A stretch of DNA of 64,000 nucleotides from Owenia fusiformis (taxonomy: Eukaryota; Annelida; Polychaeta; Sabellida; Oweniidae): assembly GCA_903813345.2 (NCBI GenBank), contig CAIIXF020000002.1:2954001-3018000 (forward strand), read 5' to 3'. Every line of letters starts with the position of its first letter. Positions within the stretch are counted from its first letter, which is position 1. Under the pieces are notes generated by a model, which saw only the letters and a list, made by a program, of their open reading frames with translations, had not been told where the DNA came from and did not search any database. This document shows, in pieces, positions 59,823 through 64,000 of the stretch. The translations under genes were made by a program, and so were the position numbers.

Positions 59823-60100
59823 CTACTGTTTTAAATTTTTGATTTGCCTATTCGCGAGAAGCTCTAGAAGTAGGCATTGCGTATTGGTGGGTATTGGTTA
59901 TAAGTACAGTTACAAATTGGATTAAGGTTGGTTGACTAAGTTATATGACGATCATGTGTCGGTTAAATCAAAATCTTATTTTATTCTATTTTGATATATA
60001 AAGGGATCTTCAACACCAATATATTGGTCATTTGAAAAATCAGCAAACAAACACGTGTAGGTCCTGTGATCCAGTCTGATTCAATGCAACACAACATCAA

Positions 60101-61207
60101 ATGAACTCAGCATCAAAGATGTGGCGTGGTAGAACGTTGATCTCCGTCATGATTTTAACAATGGTCGTAATATTGGTGCTTTGTATGCATGCATCTTGGG
60201 AAAATGATGTCAATGAAAAAGTAAAGTATCAACAAGGATTTAAGCTACTTCAAAATTACGGCAAAGAAATTGGGAATAAATCAACTGTTCCCCAGTGCAA
60301 CGTAGAATCAAGAAATCTCATAGGTTATGAGGAAAAGAACCGTGATAATTCTCTTATAATTTATAGTAAAATGCCTAAATGTGGCAGTTCGACGCTTGTC
60401 CTTGTATTCCTGGAAACACGTAAGATAATAAAACACTACACTATTAAGCGAGTAAAGCCACACCCTCGAGTTGAAGAGTTACAAAGTGATAATCAGAAAA
60501 AGAAATATATTACAACTAGAATTCTTCCACGAAGGCCGTACATTTACATGGGACATATATCTTTTCTTAATTTTGAGGAACTCGGATTCATGCAACCGCT
60601 TTACATTGATATGGTAAGAGAACCAATAGAAAGAATAATCTCATTATTTTACTTTAGTCTTGAACCAGGTCCGGATTCCGTTCATGTAAAACGTTATAAT
60701 CTTACACAAAGCGACATGAATAAAACTATTGAGGAATGCATCCAGTTATGGATAAACGAGACCCGCTGCTTTGGTAAGAGTATAGAGGATACGGCGGAAT
60801 GTTTAAAGTCGCGACCACACCAGGGATGTAAGGTAGCACCTGTCGAATACAAATACCCTGTATGGTTTTCTGGACAATACACAAATTTATCTTTAGTGTC
60901 GGTGGAAAGAGCAAAAACCAACATTGAAAAGTATTATACCTTTATAGGGCTAACTGAAAACTTTTCTGATTCACTTATGGCATTGGACACAATTTTGCCA
61001 GGATATACGAATGAACTCTCCAATGCGTACAGATCTTTAAAAAAGAACAAGAACGTTGGAAAGAAGGAAAAGGTCAGACCTAGCGACCAAAGCATCAGTC
61101 TGTTGAAAATTTTGTTAAAAGACGATTTTGAACTGTACAGATTCGTACGTCAAAGATTTTACATACATTTAAAATGTCTAGATATAAACATGACATATCA
61201 TGTATAA
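60101..61207 (+). CDS. uronyl / heparan sulfate 2-O-sulfotransferase-like enzyme (intronless)
   Basis: A single frame of 368 residues. The N-terminus is that of a type II Golgi protein: short basic segment, then a membrane anchor at about residues 13-31. The catalytic domain fits the Sulfotransfer_2 type (PF03567) and most resembles uronyl 2-O-sulfotransferase: the PAPS loop SKMPKCGSSTL at about residues 89-99, a GHISFLNFEELG segment near 151 whose His is the likely catalytic base, YIDMVREPIERIISLFYF near 168-185 (3'-phosphate site), a cysteine-containing region at 213-250, and ERAKTNIEKYYTFIGLTE near 269-286. The expected reaction is transfer of sulfate from PAPS to the 2-position of a hexuronic acid in a glycosaminoglycan. 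HS2ST and UST cannot be separated with certainty. Several N-glycosylation sequons are present. AATAAA at 61358-61363 lies about 150 bases past the stop. Confidence 0.85.
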   Translation: MNSASKMWRGRTLISVMILTMVVILVLCMHASWENDVNEKVKYQQGFKLLQNYGKEIGNKSTVPQCNVESRNLIGYEEKNRDNSLIIYSKMPKCGSSTLVLVFLETRKIIKHYTIKRVKPHPRVEELQSDNQKKKYITTRILPRRPYIYMGHISFLNFEELGFMQPLYIDMVREPIERIISLFYFSLEPGPDSVHVKRYNLTQSDMNKTIEECIQLWINETRCFGKSIEDTAECLKSRPHQGCKVAPVEYKYPVWFSGQYTNLSLVSVERAKTNIEKYYTFIGLTENFSDSLMALDTILPGYTNELSNAYRSLKKNKNVGKKEKVRPSDQSISLLKILLKDDFELYRFVRQRFYIHLKCLDINMTYHV

Positions 61208-62284
61208 AACTAAATTATAAGAAAAGAGTTCGCCTTTTTTCAAAGGAGGGGGTGCAGAAAAAGTATTTAAAAATATATATCCTACATTTTTATTATATAA
61301 TTCGAGCTGCATGTGTTAAGTAAATGTGATAACAAATTATTAACATGATTTTAATTCAATAAATTATCTGGCCGTATATAGAACCCACATTTGTCAATGA
61401 ATTTCGAAAAATATATTGAATTTAGTCCTATTTTGCATGTCTTTCTGTGTGAAAATTTCGAGTTTTGCAAATTAACCCCTTAACTACAGGAGACAACGAT
61501 CTAAATTCTGCTGATTCAGCAATTTTCGTTTTTTCACTTAAAATAGCAGTTCTCGGCCCAAATGTCTACATATCTGCCAATTTAAAAGAGGAATCAGTGC
61601 AATCCTTGCCCAATTAAAAGGTACATACCTCGAATGTGCCACACTGTACAAATTATTGACATTTTGACACTTTTAGACCCACCAAAAACCATTTTCAAAG
61701 GAACATATTCAATTAACTCACACAAAAGACCGTGCTAGTTGGTCTGGTCATCAAAATTTCGTGAAAAACGAAAATTTAATGGTGTTCTTTTTTGCAAATA
61801 AACAAATTATCATACTTACAAGAGTATACGAATTATTTGCGCAATTGCTACAAATAACCAACCTTGACTTGGTGATTTGCTATATTGGCATCACTAGGGC
61901 CCAAAACCAAACCAAATTACCCCAAAATTGTTCAGCTATCGAATTTTGCATGTTCCCGACTGATTTAGCCTGTATTAGTGCATTTACAATTGCACAGAAC
62001 AGAAGTCTTGTGGATAACGCAAATGAAATTATCCAGGGGTCAGAAGAACCCTATAAAAACAAAAAGGCTGGAGGGATTGGACTGAAAGTTTGGAAATCAT
62101 TTAAAAAAAAAAACATTCAAATGAACACTGAACAACATGGATATTCAGTCAACCATGACCATATCAATATGATTCATTGGTTGATAGAACAGTATACAGT
62201 AAAAGGCCGAACGCCAAATACATTGAAATTGCGAACGAGGCAGGTTCAGGGTATTTCGTTCGCCCTTGGTTAATGGAGACTTTG
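61208..62284. other. 3' flank of the 2-O-sulfotransferase-like gene; unassigned 170-codon frame
   Basis: A plus-strand frame at 61761-62273 is long for this AT-rich DNA but has no signal peptide, no motif I recognise, no homologue elsewhere in the window and a low-complexity Asn/Lys/Ile/Gln-rich composition. I do not call it a gene. Confidence 0.35.
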
Positions 62285-62800
62285 AGCAATGCGTATAAAA
62301 TCGAAACGTCAACCTGACGTATAGATCGCCCTATACAATTGCATGTAGTTCTCTCACATAAATAGTCGTTCAGTTATAGTATTTTTCTTAGTCCGCTGCA
62401 TAGACTACACATCATCGTGTAATATGCCATTGATAGTTATATAGCTAGTTCTATGATATATATTTTAACAAGCTCGTTTAGTAAGATATTTGGAGCTAAA
62501 ACATGTTTGACATGCATCATTTTCTTCAGGAAGCATTATGCTGTACATCTAAATCAAAATTGCCAGCATAATATTCAATAGACATGAGTATTATGATTCC
62601 CGTTGACACCCGGGCGTTGACACCAACGTGAAATTTCAAATCTCCCGTTGTAAACACGAAACTGAAACTGATCGGGATTTGAAGTAGACTAAGTAGCGCT
62701 TGTTTTGTATGCGCGCTATTCACATAACTGTATTGATTCATGCACTTTGCGTTCACGGTTACGTTGTGAAAACATCGGACACTGCCATAAACAAGTGATT
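62285..62800. repeat. diverged ~0.5-kb duplication, copy 2 (partner at 52680-53210)
   Basis: This is the second member of the pair described for 52680-53210, in the same orientation. At 62709-62798 it has a 29-codon frame MRAIHITVLIHALCVHGYVV and a few more residues, homologous at its start to the 53092 frame but with a different end. About 1.1 kb separates it from the 2-O-sulfotransferase-like gene. Confidence 0.75.
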
Positions 62801-63270
62801 TTGTGAGACTTGATGATGTTTAACATCATTTTGTGACTGTGACTGGCTGGTTGTTCATTAGGTTTTCATTAAATCAAATAACTTTGCTTTGATTGGTCAA
62901 AAGTTATGGTTGCTATGACAACTCATATTCGGTCATGTAGGGCAATATTTTTTGTTTGGGAAGATCAAGTTTAAAGCTCGGAGAAAGGTATTTGTGCTTT
63001 TTAAAAATCGAATATTATATTCTGTAAGCAAATTGCAATATTTATTATCGAACATCGTCAATTCGATTGAAATCGTGTAAAACTTGGCGACGTGTAAGTA
63101 AATATGCTCGTGTCTTATTTTTGTAAATAAAAGATGTTCTGGTCTATATGCGACCGTATACGCCATCTATTCATTCAAAAATTGTTTTAAGAAACCTTTG
63201 TAAAACGTGTACACGTTGCTCATTCCTATTAGTAACATTTGTTCTATGGCAATTGCATAAAATATACGGA
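62801..63270. other. no gene recognised
   Basis: AT-rich, no protein-like frame; a short inverted pair GATGTTTAACATC lies at about 62814-62826. Confidence 0.35.
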
Positions 63271-63429
63271 TACGCAGTACAATGTCGATTTTCTATATCG
63301 ATTTGTGAAGCTACTATCGCCGTTCGGCCGCCGTAGAGCAAATATGACCTACGCAGTACAATGTCGATTTTCTATATCGATTTGTGAAGCTACTATCGCC
63401 GTTCGGCCGCCGTAGAGCGAATATGACCG
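63271..63429. repeat. 79-bp tandem duplication of a MITE half
   Basis: TACGCAGTACAATGTCGATT through CGGCCGCCGTAGAGCAAATA is present twice, starting at 63271 and 63350, with one clear difference (GAGCAAAT, GAGCGAAT). It corresponds to the right half of the MITE at 14352-14513. Confidence 0.9.
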
Positions 63430-64000
63430 AGGCTTGACGTTCTCTGAACCTGAGACTAAGGCAGTTAAACGTGTGTTTTATTTTTAGCTCTTCAATATGC
63501 TTAGTCACTTAAAGAAGGATTTGTTCGTGTATATCCCCAGAGAATGACCAAATTTTCGAGATCTTTTTAAAAACAGAAAATCAAAATGTATAATCGTAGA
63601 CGAAAAACAACGAATCATGTCTTTTGGCCTCAAAGTAAACAAGTGCACAACATGTTTACGTTTAAAATATTGAAATGTTACAATAACATTTTGTCATATT
63701 ATATCATCGATTACCAGAAATTTGAATTTAACGACCTCTAACATTTTAGAAAAGTTCAGTATGTCGATATTTTGATGATTTATAGCAAAAACTAATATTT
63801 TTCCATTTCAATGAGATTCTTTTAACTCATATATATTTGCGTATGTCCATTGAATGTCAAACACAAACGCAATGTATATAGCAGCGTGTAATTCAACCAT
63901 ACAAAGAAGATTTATATTTATTGTAATGTTTGTCTGTCTAACAGGACTACTACTTTGTAGTTTTGTTTTAGATTTCAAAGATTTGAAATACATAAGTGTT
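63430..64000. other. no gene recognised (right flank)
   Basis: AT-rich sequence without a protein-like frame or repeat boundary that I can support. Confidence 0.35.

Larger units (their letters stand above)
58406..60100. other. intergenic region; one MITE and a possible orphan signal-peptide exon
   Basis: On the minus strand, 58806-58741 reads MKTCFVLLGLFATVLML and stops after 21 codons. It resembles the signal peptide of the Cys-rich copy 2 (MKTCF shared) but no acceptor exon follows. A hairpin-like GAAAGAGGG...CCCTCTTTA pair lies at about 59221-59260. The MITE at 59614-59822 is listed separately. Otherwise I see no gene. Confidence 0.45.

Noticed and set aside
61761-62273. 170-codon frame as a gene
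   Set aside because: No recognisable domain, signal, homologue in the window or codon pattern; composition is that of AT-rich non-coding DNA. It remains possible but unsupported.

Overview
This window is eukaryotic, from an animal nuclear genome. It is AT-rich, its genes are split by GT/AG introns, the proteins are animal-type (Golgi carbohydrate sulfotransferases, a PUB-domain protein, a PAN-like plus discoidin secreted protein), and the spaces are filled with MITEs, fold-back elements, a tRNA-derived SINE and large tandem arrays. A marine invertebrate is the best guess; the phylum cannot be fixed from the sequence alone. All gene models below were assembled by hand from open frames, splice consensus and phase agreement.

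Layout. 1-9 kb: two diverging paralogues of a Sulfotransfer_3-like sulfotransferase, one on the minus strand leaving the window (first exon 2077-2397) and one complete four-exon gene on the plus strand (3619-8933). 11.1-12.6 kb: an intronless heparan-sulfate 3-O-sulfotransferase-like gene. 15-42.6 kb: a minus-strand nine-exon gene for a ~212-residue PUB-domain/coiled-coil protein; its tiny exons are scattered across 27.6 kb of repeats. Inside its largest intron lies a probable plus-strand two-exon small RING-finger gene, whose own intron is almost entirely a 57-bp minisatellite (22.88-26.22 kb). 45-50.4 kb: a tandem pair of minus-strand genes for small secreted Cys-rich proteins with a Thr/Pro-rich 12-residue repeat tail. 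52.7-53.2 and 62.3-62.8 kb: a diverged ~0.5-kb direct duplication ending in a signal-peptide-like start. 56-58.4 kb: a signal peptide, PAN-like and F5/8C (discoidin) gene broken by one in-frame stop codon. 60.1-61.2 kb: an intronless uronyl/hexuronic-acid 2-O-sulfotransferase-like gene.

Three different sulfotransferase subfamilies within 64 kb suggest a neighbourhood rich in sulfation genes, but nothing in the sequence shows that they act in one pathway. The other theme is inverted-repeat DNA: at least a dozen fold-back or MITE elements, several nested. One 2-kb palindrome carries a TTAA-flanked insertion in one arm and a 305-bp MITE with a perfect 9-bp target duplication in the other, and the opposite arms preserve the empty sites.
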